Source of the DNA: Granulosicoccus sp964449565 | GTDB taxonomy: Bacteria; Pseudomonadota; Gammaproteobacteria; Granulosicoccales; Granulosicoccaceae | Assembly (NCBI GenBank): GCA_964449565.1 | Contig: CAYUZB010000001.1 | Location: 1 to 64,000, forward strand | Direction: 5' to 3' | DNA: 64,000 bases | Shown here: positions 44,449-53,534 of the stretch, in pieces | Position numbering within the stretch: the first letter of the stretch is position 1 | Layout of the letters: every line of letters starts with the position of its first letter | Notes under the pieces: model-generated | What the model was told of the DNA's origin: nothing | What the model saw: only the letters and a program-made list of their open reading frames with translations | Databases searched by the model: none | Translations under genes and position numbers: made by a program

Positions 44449-45678
44449 TCAATTGTCCCCACCCGTTTTGTTTTCTTTGCTCGGAACAGAATTTTTTTCT
44501 ATAACGGCGCTCTTGTTATCGAGCTTATTCTTATCAAGCTTAGGCGTCTCGGCAGTGCCCTCGCCATACAGCTTCTGCACATGCCGATAAGGCGGTTCAA
44601 TATCGTCTCGAGCTGGACGATACGCAGTAGTCGGCAACCAGTCCTTGAACTCATCACCGTACAGCTCCCAAACGGTCACAAAAAGAGCTGCAATGATAGG
44701 CCCGATGACAAACCCCATAAAGCCGAACATAAGCAGACCACCCAAGGTACTGAAAAAAATCATCAGCTCATGCATCTGCGTATCATTACCTACAAGCCTT
44801 GGGCGTAAAACATTATCGATCGTGCCAACCACAATGGCACAAAAAAGCCCAACCAGTAGCGCCGTGAGATATTGACCACCAACAACAAGATAGATCACCG
44901 CTGGCAACCAGATAATCGCGGTACCGACACCAGGGACAACTGACAACAACATCATGCAAATTGCCCAGAACAACGCACTGGGAATACCTGCAAGCCACAA
45001 CGCAATTCCTGCCAATCCACCTTGTAAGAACCCAATGACGGCGGTACCTTTCAATGTCGCACGCGTGACTGACGTAAATCGGCTCAATAGTTTCTTTTCA
45101 TCCTCGTCATTAAGCGGGAGATAATAAAGCAGGTAATACAACAGACGATCACCATCGACCAGGAAAAAGAACATCGTGTACAAAACAATCAAAGTGGTAA
45201 GCAACGATTTGAACGTACCTAACGTCGCCGACTGAAAGAGACCGAGCAACCATCCACTGAGAAAATTCGCCAGTTCACCCAGCCGTGCCAATGCCAATTC
45301 ACGATAGGGTTGGACAATTTCATAGAAAGGCAACCCTTCGAGTATTGCCGTTATTTGCCCGGGAGTCGCGAGCTGCTGACGAATCCACGGCGCTGCCGTA
45401 TTGGCAATATCGGAAGCTTGGGACAAAAAAGCCGCAAAGACAAAACCGACTGGCACTACGACGAAAAAGAGAATGGTGAGAATGGTAAGCGCTGAGGCGA
45501 GACTTCGTCGACTACCGACTCGTTTTAGAAAACGTCGATACAGCGGTGTGAATATGGCGGCAAACAATGCCGCTATAAATACCGGCTGTATGAACGGACG
45601 AACCACTGCAAAAAACAGCGCTGATATAGCAATCAGCACCAATATCAACACGCCTCTATTGACGAGCTTTTGATCCAT
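44449..45678 (-). CDS. AI-2E family transporter (PerM-like permease)
   Basis: 409 residues, about seven or eight membrane helices arranged as two or three near the N-terminus (VLILVLIAISALFFAVVRPF), a long periplasmic or amphipathic segment, and the rest in the second half with the FMGFVIGPIIAALFVTVWEL end block. The family includes TqsA, YdiK and PerM; some export AI-2, others are Na/H antiporters or of unknown role. The C-terminal cytoplasmic tail is charged (about 60 residues, KLDKNKLDNKSAVIEKNS). Convergent with the Crp/Fnr gene. Confidence 0.86.
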   Translation of the reverse strand: MDQKLVNRGVLILVLIAISALFFAVVRPFIQPVFIAALFAAIFTPLYRRFLKRVGSRRSLASALTILTILFFVVVPVGFVFAAFLSQASDIANTAAPWIRQQLATPGQITAILEGLPFYEIVQPYRELALARLGELANFLSGWLLGLFQSATLGTFKSLLTTLIVLYTMFFFLVDGDRLLYYLLYYLPLNDEDEKKLLSRFTSVTRATLKGTAVIGFLQGGLAGIALWLAGIPSALFWAICMMLLSVVPGVGTAIIWLPAVIYLVVGGQYLTALLVGLFCAIVVGTIDNVLRPRLVGNDTQMHELMIFFSTLGGLLMFGFMGFVIGPIIAALFVTVWELYGDEFKDWLPTTAYRPARDDIEPPYRHVQKLYGEGTAETPKLDKNKLDNKSAVIEKNSVPSKENKTGGDN

Positions 45679-45745
45679 GGTGTCTATCCAGTCTTGACGC
45701 GCTGCTTGATAACGTAGTCCAAATCATGTGTAGTTGTGATGTGCA

Positions 45746-46163
45746 CTAACCGGGCGTGCATCCGTTGACCGTCAGATACACCGAATAAAGCGACGTAGTA
45801 CCGCAAATGAATAGTCGGTTGCGCTTGGCACCGCCAAAAGTCACATTAGCTACCAACTCGGGGATTCTTAGCTTTCCAATCAATTCCCCCTGAGGATTGT
45901 AGCAATGCACTCCGTCTGCCGCACTTGTCCAGATTCGACCTTCAGTATCACACCGACCCATTGGTCTCATCCCAACGCAGCATCCGGTTATTTGGAATAT
46001 CGCTCCAGAGCAAATAGCGACCGGCCGCAAACCAGGCTGGGCCTTCAGACCATCTCGCACCGGTCCATAGTCGCTCGATTCTCGCACGTCCCGGAAAACA
46101 CGCAGAAAATTCATCCGCGACGATCTCGAATCCGCAACCTTCCAACTCACCGAAAAAGCCCAT
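45746..46163 (-). pseudogene. SMP-30/gluconolactonase gene with large internal deletion
   Basis: The N-terminal ~65 codons (from 46163, MGFFGELEGCGFEIV, through ARWSEGPAWFAAGRYLLWSD to RMLRWDETNG) are SMP-30-like. Near 45955 the frame changes, and the next readable SMP-30 segment is the C-terminus: DTEGRIWTSAADGVHC, then LIGKLRIPELVANVTFGG, AKRNRLFICGTTSLYSVY. In an intact protein of about 300 residues these parts are about 170 residues apart, so the centre, with the Ca- and catalytic-site residues, has been deleted. The product, if any, cannot be active. gnd lies 290 bp away on the other strand. Confidence 0.82.
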
Positions 46164-46451
46164 TTGTCTGTTCAAGTCTCTACATAGCCGTGTGATAACA
46201 TTAACATTCATGAACGCCCAGTCGCAGATTGTTATTGTCATGGGAGCTTGCCGATTGCAGCAAAACCGCATTGGCAAACTGCCTTGAGTACTGTCTGGAT
46301 GCCGGTTTCTGCGATGGCCACGAGCTTCACCCAAAGAGCAACATCAAGAATATGTCGAGCGATTCTCCGCTGACAGATAAAGACCGAACCCCGTGGCTTG
46401 AACAACTACCTAATCACGCCATCGTAAAAACTTGCGAGCATCGAAGAGCCA

Positions 46452-47909
46452 ATGAATCAATCTAACGATATCGCCGTTGTAGGCTTGGCCGTCATGGGTC
46501 AGAACCTGATACTGAACATGAACGATCACGGTTTTCGAGTCACCGCCTACAACCGGACCTATAGCAAAACAGAATCATTTCTTGCAGATCGCGCAGCCAA
46601 CACGTTGATAAGCGGCGCGAAAACACTTGAAGAAATGGTCGAATCCCTGGTCAAGCCGCGCAAGATCATGCTGATGGTCAAGGCAGGGGCTGCCGTCGAT
46701 GCGGTCATTGACAGTCTTCTTCCGCTGATCGACGCAGGTGATGTGATCATCGATGGCGGCAACTCAAACTTCCCCGATACGGAGCGCCGTGCAGCAGCAC
46801 TCAAGAAGCAGGGCATTCTATACGTTGGCAGTGGTGTATCGGGAGGTGAGGAAGGTGCACGTCACGGCCCCTCACTGATGCCCGGCGGACATCCCGATGC
46901 CTGGCCTTTGATCAAACCAATATTCCAGGCCATCGCGGCAAAAACCGACAAGGGTGAACCCTGCTGTGATTGGGTAGGCGATGGCGGTGCAGGGCATTTT
47001 GTAAAGATGGTACATAACGGCATTGAGTATGGCGACATGCAGTTAATCTGCGAGGCATACCATTTCATGTCAGCGGCACTAGGCATGGACAACGCTGCGA
47101 TGCAACGAACTTTCGCCGACTGGAATCGGGGCAAGCTCGACAGTTATCTGATCGAAATAACCGCTGACATTCTGGACTTCAAAACACCCGACGGGGAAAA
47201 TCATGTCGTCGATACGATCCTCGACAAGGCTGGGCAAAAAGGTACTGGCAAGTGGACGGGTATCAATGCGCTTGAACTCGGTATACCGTTGACGTTAATC
47301 GGCGAGGCTGTCTTTGCTCGCGCCCTGTCAGCACTAAAAGAAGAGCGGCTAGTTGCTTCAGGGATTCTTCAAGGGCCCGACAGTCCAAACCTGACAAACG
47401 AAGTTGACAGCTGGAAAGAGACATTGGGACATGCTCTGTTTGCCGCAAAGATCGTATCGTATACACAAGGCTATATGCTGATGCGTGCGGCGGCCGAAGA
47501 GTATGGCTGGGAATTACGATATGGAGCTATCGCTCAAATGTGGCGTGGTGGCTGCATCATTCGTTCGGCATTTCTCGATGACATCAAAGCGGCTTTCGAC
47601 AAACAAACGGATCTCGCCAGCTTACTGATCGATGACTACTTCAGAGATCAGGTACACGAGTCGCAAGCACATTGGAGGAAATTGGTTTCCGCAGCTGTCA
47701 TGGCAGGCATTCCCACACCCGCAATGAGCTCTGCCCTTGCCTTTTACGACGGTTACCGTACTGCTCGTCTGCCAGCTAATCTTCTTCAGGCGCAGCGCGA
47801 CTATTTCGGTGCGCACACCTATCAGAAGCTCGATGGTGATGGCAGTTGGCATCATACCGACTGGATCGGAAGTGGCGGTGGTGTGTCTAGCTCCAGTTAC
47901 AACGCCTGA
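46452..47909 (+). CDS. gnd: 6-phosphogluconate dehydrogenase (decarboxylating)
   Basis: 485 residues, in the long-form range. It oxidises and decarboxylates 6-phosphogluconate to ribulose-5-phosphate with reduction of NADP in the oxidative pentose phosphate pathway. NADP-binding motif AVVGLAVMGQNLILNM at the N-terminus. Active-site block: SGVSGGEEGARHGPSLMPGG, with HFVKMVHNGIEYGDMQ containing the catalytic Lys. The C-terminal segment IAQMWRGGCIIRSAFLDDI is typical. It stands alone on the plus strand. Loss of the neighbouring SMP-30 gene does not affect the pathway directly. Confidence 0.96.
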   Translation: MNQSNDIAVVGLAVMGQNLILNMNDHGFRVTAYNRTYSKTESFLADRAANTLISGAKTLEEMVESLVKPRKIMLMVKAGAAVDAVIDSLLPLIDAGDVIIDGGNSNFPDTERRAAALKKQGILYVGSGVSGGEEGARHGPSLMPGGHPDAWPLIKPIFQAIAAKTDKGEPCCDWVGDGGAGHFVKMVHNGIEYGDMQLICEAYHFMSAALGMDNAAMQRTFADWNRGKLDSYLIEITADILDFKTPDGENHVVDTILDKAGQKGTGKWTGINALELGIPLTLIGEAVFARALSALKEERLVASGILQGPDSPNLTNEVDSWKETLGHALFAAKIVSYTQGYMLMRAAAEEYGWELRYGAIAQMWRGGCIIRSAFLDDIKAAFDKQTDLASLLIDDYFRDQVHESQAHWRKLVSAAVMAGIPTPAMSSALAFYDGYRTARLPANLLQAQRDYFGAHTYQKLDGDGSWHHTDWIGSGGGVSSSSYNA

Positions 47910-47958
47910 CGAAGATCAACAGCCGCTCTGTATACCACGTCCCGATCCATACGGTGGC

Positions 47959-48891
47959 TTACCGAAGCAACATGGCGAGTACTATGGGCAGATAGGCAAT
48001 CGATGCAACATGAGTAACCAGTATCAGGCCTGAAACCTCACTGCTATCCCGACCATCTCTAATCGCCAGCAGGTAATTGAAAACAGCAACAGGTACAACA
48101 GTCTCGATGATCAACACCCCGCGAGCCACTCCGTCTAGCTGAAACAGCGCCGCGATACCGACAGCAATCAGAACCGCCAATCCGGTTCGAACGGCCGACC
48201 ACAGCAGATTCGACGGTAATTGAGACGAGCGCATGCCAGCCAGACTCACGCCCAACGTAATCAACATGACAGGAATCACCAACTGACCCAACAGCTGTGT
48301 CGTCTCGACAATGAACGCAGGAACCGACCAACCTAGAATTCGAACTACCACGCCGATCCAGATCGCATGCAAAATGGGTGATCGAAGTAAACGCATCACG
48401 CTGGCACTGCCCGAAGAAATAGCATCACCGAAGCTGAACAACAACACACACTGCACGGCGAAATAGGTCATTGCAAACGCGAGCCCATCCTCTCCAAAGG
48501 CCAACAGACATACCGGCAAGCCGAGGTTACCGGTATTTCCAACCACCAAGGCAATACATAACCGCCAATCCTTGCCCGCGAATTTCAACAGCACAATGGC
48601 AATGGCGGTGAACACGATATGTAACACCAAGGTCGCAGCCGCCATCACGCCCAGTTCGCCGATCGACACGGAAGAATTGGCAAGTGTGTGAAACAGCAAC
48701 GCCGGCATTCCTATATTGAGGACGAGCGTCGTCACGAAATCTACCGGGAAGGCAGGTCCGCGATGAAACCAGATGAGGCCTATCAATGCCAGAATGATTC
48801 CTGGTGCCAGAATCGTCAAAATCTGCAGGGATAAGGCAGTCACAATATTGAGCCCTGGAAGGAGGTCGATGAGTATACTGACTCCATTCAA
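47959..48891 (-). CDS. AEC-family (auxin efflux carrier type) permease
   Basis: 310 residues, ten membrane helices in two halves of five. Family block near the first half: LNIGMPALLFHTLA, then VGNTGNLGLPVCLLAFGEDG with the GNxGNLGxP crossover motif; the second half has PVMLITLGVSLAG and ETVVPVAVFNYLLA. Substrates in bacteria include malate and malonate; unknown here. The first 16 residues look unlike the family, so a start near residue 17 (GTG, about 48843) is possible. Divergent from the EamA gene with only 22 bp between the given starts. Confidence 0.88.
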   Translation of the reverse strand: MNGVSILIDLLPGLNIVTALSLQILTILAPGIILALIGLIWFHRGPAFPVDFVTTLVLNIGMPALLFHTLANSSVSIGELGVMAAATLVLHIVFTAIAIVLLKFAGKDWRLCIALVVGNTGNLGLPVCLLAFGEDGLAFAMTYFAVQCVLLFSFGDAISSGSASVMRLLRSPILHAIWIGVVVRILGWSVPAFIVETTQLLGQLVIPVMLITLGVSLAGMRSSQLPSNLLWSAVRTGLAVLIAVGIAALFQLDGVARGVLIIETVVPVAVFNYLLAIRDGRDSSEVSGLILVTHVASIAYLPIVLAMLLR

Positions 48892-48913
48892 AATGCGGGC
48901 AGCTTAAGCGCTA

Positions 48914-49765
48914 GTGACCAATTTCCACCTCGTGCTGCTCGTTGGCGTCAACGCCATCTGGGGGTTCAATTTCATCGCGGGCAAGATCGGCACCGTCGCC
49001 TTTGGGCCATGGTTGTTTATCAGCCTGCGATTCGGCATCGTTCTTATTTTGCTAGTCGCTTTCATCCGGCCAGTGCCGGGGCAGATGATGCGCATTTTTG
49101 CCATCGCAGTGTCCATGGGCATGCTGCACTACGGCATTGTGTTCTATAGCATTTATCTCGCCGGGTCCGTTTCCTCAGTCGCAATTGCTACTCAACTGAC
49201 CGTTCCATTTTCGACCATCCTGGCCATTGTGTTTCTAAAAGAACGCATAGGCTGGACGCGAGCACTAGCGATAGCGATTTCTTTCGCTGGCGTCGTATTG
49301 ATCGCTTATGAACCTGTGGACGATGCTCATTTGCTGGCTCTGGGGCTGGCGGTCATCGGCTCTGTCTGCATAGCGATCGCGACAATTTTAATGCGGCAAC
49401 TTAAAGGTGTTGCCGTATTCAATCTTCAAGCTTGGATCGCCTTGTACACAACCGTAGCGATCGGCTTACTGACATGGATTATCGAACGGCCTGACCTATC
49501 CACGCTTCAGGCGATTCCACTTCACCAATTCTGGACACCCATTTACTCAGGGGTCGGAGCCACCATCGTGGGCCACGGTCTTCTGTATTTCCTTCTGCAA
49601 AAATATCCAGTGAATCATGTTGCACCATTCATTTCCCTGGCAACGCTATTCGGCATCATCTTTGGAATATTCTTTCTCGATGAACAGCTGACCTTCAAGA
49701 TAATGGCAGGTGGTTGTCTGACCTTGACCGGTGTGACCATTGTGGCAATACGCAATTCTGCTTGA
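48914..49765 (+). CDS. EamA/DMT-family transporter
   Basis: 283 residues with ten membrane helices formed by two EamA repeats. GTG start with no clear ribosome binding site. Family motifs: LLVGVNAIWGFNFIAGKIG at the start, VPFSTILAIVFLKERIGWTRAL closing the first repeat, and ATLFGIIFGIFFLDEQLTFK in the second. Such proteins export metabolites or amino acids; the substrate is unknown. Confidence 0.88.
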   Translation: MTNFHLVLLVGVNAIWGFNFIAGKIGTVAFGPWLFISLRFGIVLILLVAFIRPVPGQMMRIFAIAVSMGMLHYGIVFYSIYLAGSVSSVAIATQLTVPFSTILAIVFLKERIGWTRALAIAISFAGVVLIAYEPVDDAHLLALGLAVIGSVCIAIATILMRQLKGVAVFNLQAWIALYTTVAIGLLTWIIERPDLSTLQAIPLHQFWTPIYSGVGATIVGHGLLYFLLQKYPVNHVAPFISLATLFGIIFGIFFLDEQLTFKIMAGGCLTLTGVTIVAIRNSA

Positions 49766-50079
49766 ACAGCATGATTCACAGCGTTTGAGAAGCAAACAGC
49801 CGTGCTGAGCAAAGCAATGTCAGAGGATATCGCATCATCGCTAGTTCTCAGAAATCTTGGCATCAAGACGAAATCAAGTGACGCATGTCCATTTTTTTCA
49901 CGTTTTCTCGACCACAGCACAAATTCACCCATCGCGTAGCTAAGCCCTAGACGACAGGTTAAAGACACAACCCAAACCTGCCGAATAACGCGTTGTAGAT
50001 AACCAAACGGACCAGTCCGAATTCCCATCTGGGCTGTTAGGCGTGGCTGACCCGTTTCGACTCTTTCAAAGGAGAATTT
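49766..50079. other. Intergenic stretch upstream of pilY1
   Basis: 314 bases with no supported gene. A good ribosome binding site (AAGGAG near 50069-50074) precedes the pilY1 start. A minus-strand frame through this interval has no recognisable domain. Confidence 0.45.
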
Positions 50080-50082
50080 TTG

Positions 50083-53000
50083 GTGCAATCGATCTTGAAC
50101 CGCCAGACCCTGAGCGCTGCAGTAATCACGGCTGCACTGACGAGTGCACCCGTTCTCGCCGATGATATAGATATCTACACATCTCAAATATCATCGCAGC
50201 AACGGCCCAATCTGCTGTTTGTTCTTGATTTCTCCACCAGTATGAGGGACCCGATCGTCGCGGGTGGCGAGGCGAAGATTGATATCCTTAAAGACGCGAT
50301 GGTTACAGTGCTCAATGACAACTTCAATCGATTGAATGTCGGCTTGGGACCAATGTATTCGACGAGTACAGCCGGTATCAAATGGCCCATCAGCCCACTC
50401 GATGGAGATGCTCACGACGTTGATCCGGCCCTTCCTGCCGGGACTTTTTCGTCCAAAGACATCATTCTAAACAGGATTACGTCCACGAATGAGGGGGGCG
50501 GAACAGCGACCGTTGATGCACTGGTAGAAGCGGGAGAATATTTTACAGGTTCTGCGGTTACCCACGGTGACTCTGACCCGAACTTCGTTCTTCGGCATGA
50601 ACCGAATGTCTGGGATCCTGTGAGCAACCAATATACTGGCGGCGACCACCGGTCGTCACATCCTGTCAGTTACACACCCAGCGATGCTTTCCAGGCTAAT
50701 GCTTCACTACCAGACTTCTATTCAACCTGCGTTATCAAAGGCATCGATGAAAGTATTGCTGAGAATACAGACGGTGATCAAGATTTTGACCTGACTGGTA
50801 CTAATCCGTCTAGCTCATGCTTTATCAACTCCCGTCCCTACTTTGACTGCGAACATCTGACAGATAACGATAGCGCTATCTATGAAAGCGGTGATCGTCC
50901 TGGTGATATATCGCACCTAAGATGCAGATACCCCCGCGAAGAAGCATGGACGACCCCAAGCTATAACTCACCTGTCGCCAGCCAGTGCCAAGCCAACGCT
51001 ATCGTCCTGATTTCCGACGGACGACCGACGAGACGCACCGCAGGTGCTGCACTTGATATTGCGGCGGGAATGCCATCGTCCAACTGTGAAGACCTTGGTC
51101 CAACCATATTCGCCGGTGTAGGAAATGCGCAAGTAGCCGGCAACTGTGGCCCGGAAATTGTCAATCGTCTGGCAACAACCCTAGCGAATCCATCCGTCCC
51201 GGATAGCACTGTACGAACGTTTACGGTAGGGTTTGATGTTCAAGATGAGGGTAGAGATTATCTGGAACGTCTGGCAGTCGAAGGAAGCGGATCATTTTTC
51301 GATGCCTCTCAGCCGGGAGAACTGACGGCAGCCATCGACGAGATTATCGTCGAGGTCATGAGCGGCACAGAGAGCTTTGTTGAGCTGGCGCTTGATACCA
51401 ACAAAGCCAACTTCTCTCATGACAGCCGAACCTACTTCAGCCTGTTCGAACCCAGTGCCAGGCAATCCTGGCGTGGCAATCTCAAAGGCTATTACCTCAA
51501 TAGTTCTGGTCTGCGAGATTTGAACAATCTCGACGCCACAACAGTTTCGCCCGATGATGGAGCTGTACGGTTCGCGGCTACCGCACAGAGCTTCTGGTCC
51601 GAACTACCCGACGGTAATGAAGTCACCGCCGGGGGCGCTAATGAACAATTGGCTGGCGCAACACGAAATATCTACACCTATACGGGAACATCCATCCCGG
51701 GCTTTGGTGTTGATCTTTCCAGCAGCAATGATTACAGACTCGAATCCGGTAATGCACTCGTCACTGATACGCTGCTTGGGCTGCCCAATGGTTCACCACT
51801 CAGAGACACGTACGCTGACTGGATACATACAGAGCCGATGGGTGCTCCCTTACATAGCCGTGCCGTAGCTATCGATTATCCCGGTAATCAGCGAGTGGTT
51901 TACATCATGACCAATCAGGGTTTGTTGCACGCCATTGATGCAAGCAAACCTAATGCGACCGATCCAGATGACGCAACGGGCGGCGAGGAACTATTCGCTT
52001 TCATGCCACGACGCCTGCTGTCCAACGTCTCGAGAATGATTGCCAACGATCCAGCTGGTGGACACATTTACGGGCTCGATGGCCAGATTACCCCGTGGCA
52101 TGATGACACCAACAATGACGGTATCGTCAACAATGGTGAAGAAGTGCTTCTGGTATTTGGTATGCGTCGCGGCGGCGACTCTTACTATGCCATGGACGTA
52201 ACCGACCCTGCCCATCCAGAATTGAAATGGGAAATCAACGGCAATCAGGCTGACTTTGCCAATCTGGGTGAAACCTGGTCACGCATGTCATTGATTTCAG
52301 TTAATCGTAATGGCACCAGTACTGATGTTCTGGCATTTGGTGGTGGCTATGACGCAGCAACTCTCGATCCTGAGACCTCTCGTGTAGCATCCAAAGGTAA
52401 CGCGATCTACATGGTAGATCGAGACGGCTCACTTGTGTGGCATGTCGACGATACAGATGACTCGGATCTCATATACGCCATACCGTCTGATCTGAGCATT
52501 ATTGACACGGATCAGGACGGCAATGCAGATCGAATTTATGTCGGTGATTTTGGCGGACAAGTGTGGCGAGTTGATTTTGATGACATCAGCGATACACCGA
52601 GTGTCACCCGTTTCGCTGATCTTGACGATGGCGATCATCAACCCTTTTTCTACCCGCCCAGTGTTGCATTCAATCAGGCAACACCGTCCAACTTTCTGTC
52701 AGTAACCTTGGGCAGTGGCAATCGTACCAACCCGCTGCTGATGGGACAGGTCAACAATTTCTACATGCTGCGTGATCTCGACACTGATAGCGGTGCGCCT
52801 GATGGATCGTTCACGACAATCCGGAGCAACACGCTTTATGATGCAACGAACAACAACATCGGTTCAACGGACGTAAACCAAGCCACAGTTGCACGTCAGG
52901 CACTGGCCGCAGCCGATGGTTGGAAGATAGCACTCGACCCGGGCGAGAAATCGCTATCAACTGTTGTCACTTTCGAAGGCGTAGTGCTGGCCACAACATT

Positions 53001-53313
53001 CCAGGAAGATCCCTCGGTAGTCGCTGACCCATGCTCATTCATGTCACTGGGTAATCTCTACTCCATCGACCTGGAGACAGGGGAACCCATCAGGTTCTTT
53101 GATGATGGTAGTCAAAACCCTGGAACACTAGTCGCGGATGATCGAAAAACACAAGTGAATACATTTGGTATACCTAGTTCACCAACGATTGTCTTCCCGG
53201 AATCGGATCCAACAAACCCTGGCGACGGTGGCCAAGTCCAGGTGGTTGTAGGTGTTGAGACCGTAGACGTGATCAACCAGAGCCTCGTTAGAGTTTACTG
53301 GCACGCCAGGTAA
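50083..53313 (+). CDS. pilY1: Type IV pilus assembly / tip protein PilY1
   Basis: 1076 residues from a GTG preceded by GGAG at 8 bases; a TTG one codon earlier is an alternative. The signal peptide ends ALTSAPVLA. A von Willebrand A domain follows, with MIDAS DFSTS at about residues 50-54. The C-terminal half is a PilY1 beta-propeller: RVVYIMTNQGLLHAIDASK, then GGEELFAFMPRRLL. There are two Ca-binding loops: DTNNDGIVNNGEE (about 676) and DTDQDGNADRIYVGD (about 809), the second being the site that controls pilus retraction in Pseudomonas. PilY1 primes pilus assembly and carries adhesion. Here it is not in a minor-pilin operon but next to pilU. Confidence 0.92.
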   Translation: MQSILNRQTLSAAVITAALTSAPVLADDIDIYTSQISSQQRPNLLFVLDFSTSMRDPIVAGGEAKIDILKDAMVTVLNDNFNRLNVGLGPMYSTSTAGIKWPISPLDGDAHDVDPALPAGTFSSKDIILNRITSTNEGGGTATVDALVEAGEYFTGSAVTHGDSDPNFVLRHEPNVWDPVSNQYTGGDHRSSHPVSYTPSDAFQANASLPDFYSTCVIKGIDESIAENTDGDQDFDLTGTNPSSSCFINSRPYFDCEHLTDNDSAIYESGDRPGDISHLRCRYPREEAWTTPSYNSPVASQCQANAIVLISDGRPTRRTAGAALDIAAGMPSSNCEDLGPTIFAGVGNAQVAGNCGPEIVNRLATTLANPSVPDSTVRTFTVGFDVQDEGRDYLERLAVEGSGSFFDASQPGELTAAIDEIIVEVMSGTESFVELALDTNKANFSHDSRTYFSLFEPSARQSWRGNLKGYYLNSSGLRDLNNLDATTVSPDDGAVRFAATAQSFWSELPDGNEVTAGGANEQLAGATRNIYTYTGTSIPGFGVDLSSSNDYRLESGNALVTDTLLGLPNGSPLRDTYADWIHTEPMGAPLHSRAVAIDYPGNQRVVYIMTNQGLLHAIDASKPNATDPDDATGGEELFAFMPRRLLSNVSRMIANDPAGGHIYGLDGQITPWHDDTNNDGIVNNGEEVLLVFGMRRGGDSYYAMDVTDPAHPELKWEINGNQADFANLGETWSRMSLISVNRNGTSTDVLAFGGGYDAATLDPETSRVASKGNAIYMVDRDGSLVWHVDDTDDSDLIYAIPSDLSIIDTDQDGNADRIYVGDFGGQVWRVDFDDISDTPSVTRFADLDDGDHQPFFYPPSVAFNQATPSNFLSVTLGSGNRTNPLLMGQVNNFYMLRDLDTDSGAPDGSFTTIRSNTLYDATNNNIGSTDVNQATVARQALAAADGWKIALDPGEKSLSTVVTFEGVVLATTFQEDPSVVADPCSFMSLGNLYSIDLETGEPIRFFDDGSQNPGTLVADDRKTQVNTFGIPSSPTIVFPESDPTNPGDGGQVQVVVGVETVDVINQSLVRVYWHAR

Positions 53314-53344
53314 GTTCGAGAATCTTTAAGATAACTGCTGTGTG

Positions 53345-53375
53345 CTCGAGATTAGTTATAAAAAACAGTCTCGAG
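53345..53375. terminator. Inverted repeat after pilY1
   Basis: 7-bp perfect arms CTCGAGA/TCTCGAG around a 17-base AT-rich loop, 32 bases after the pilY1 stop. A partial copy of its right flank (CTCGA-GGCTCAACAAG) recurs at 53460-53476. There is no T-run, so it is only a weak terminator candidate. Confidence 0.4.
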
Positions 53376-53534
53376 CGCTCAACACATAAGCCGTGTACCC
53401 AACATCATTTGTATAAGTTAGCTACTCTCTGAGCACTTGAACCTAGCAATAAAAAGTGATCTCGAAGGCTCAACAAGTTTCTATTTCAGCCGATATATAC
53501 TTAATCTGTAAGCTGCTACGGAATCAAAATACAG

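Noticed and set aside
49615..50187. 190-codon minus-strand frame overlapping the EamA gene end and pilY1 start
   Set aside because: Mostly antisense to two well-supported genes; no domain.
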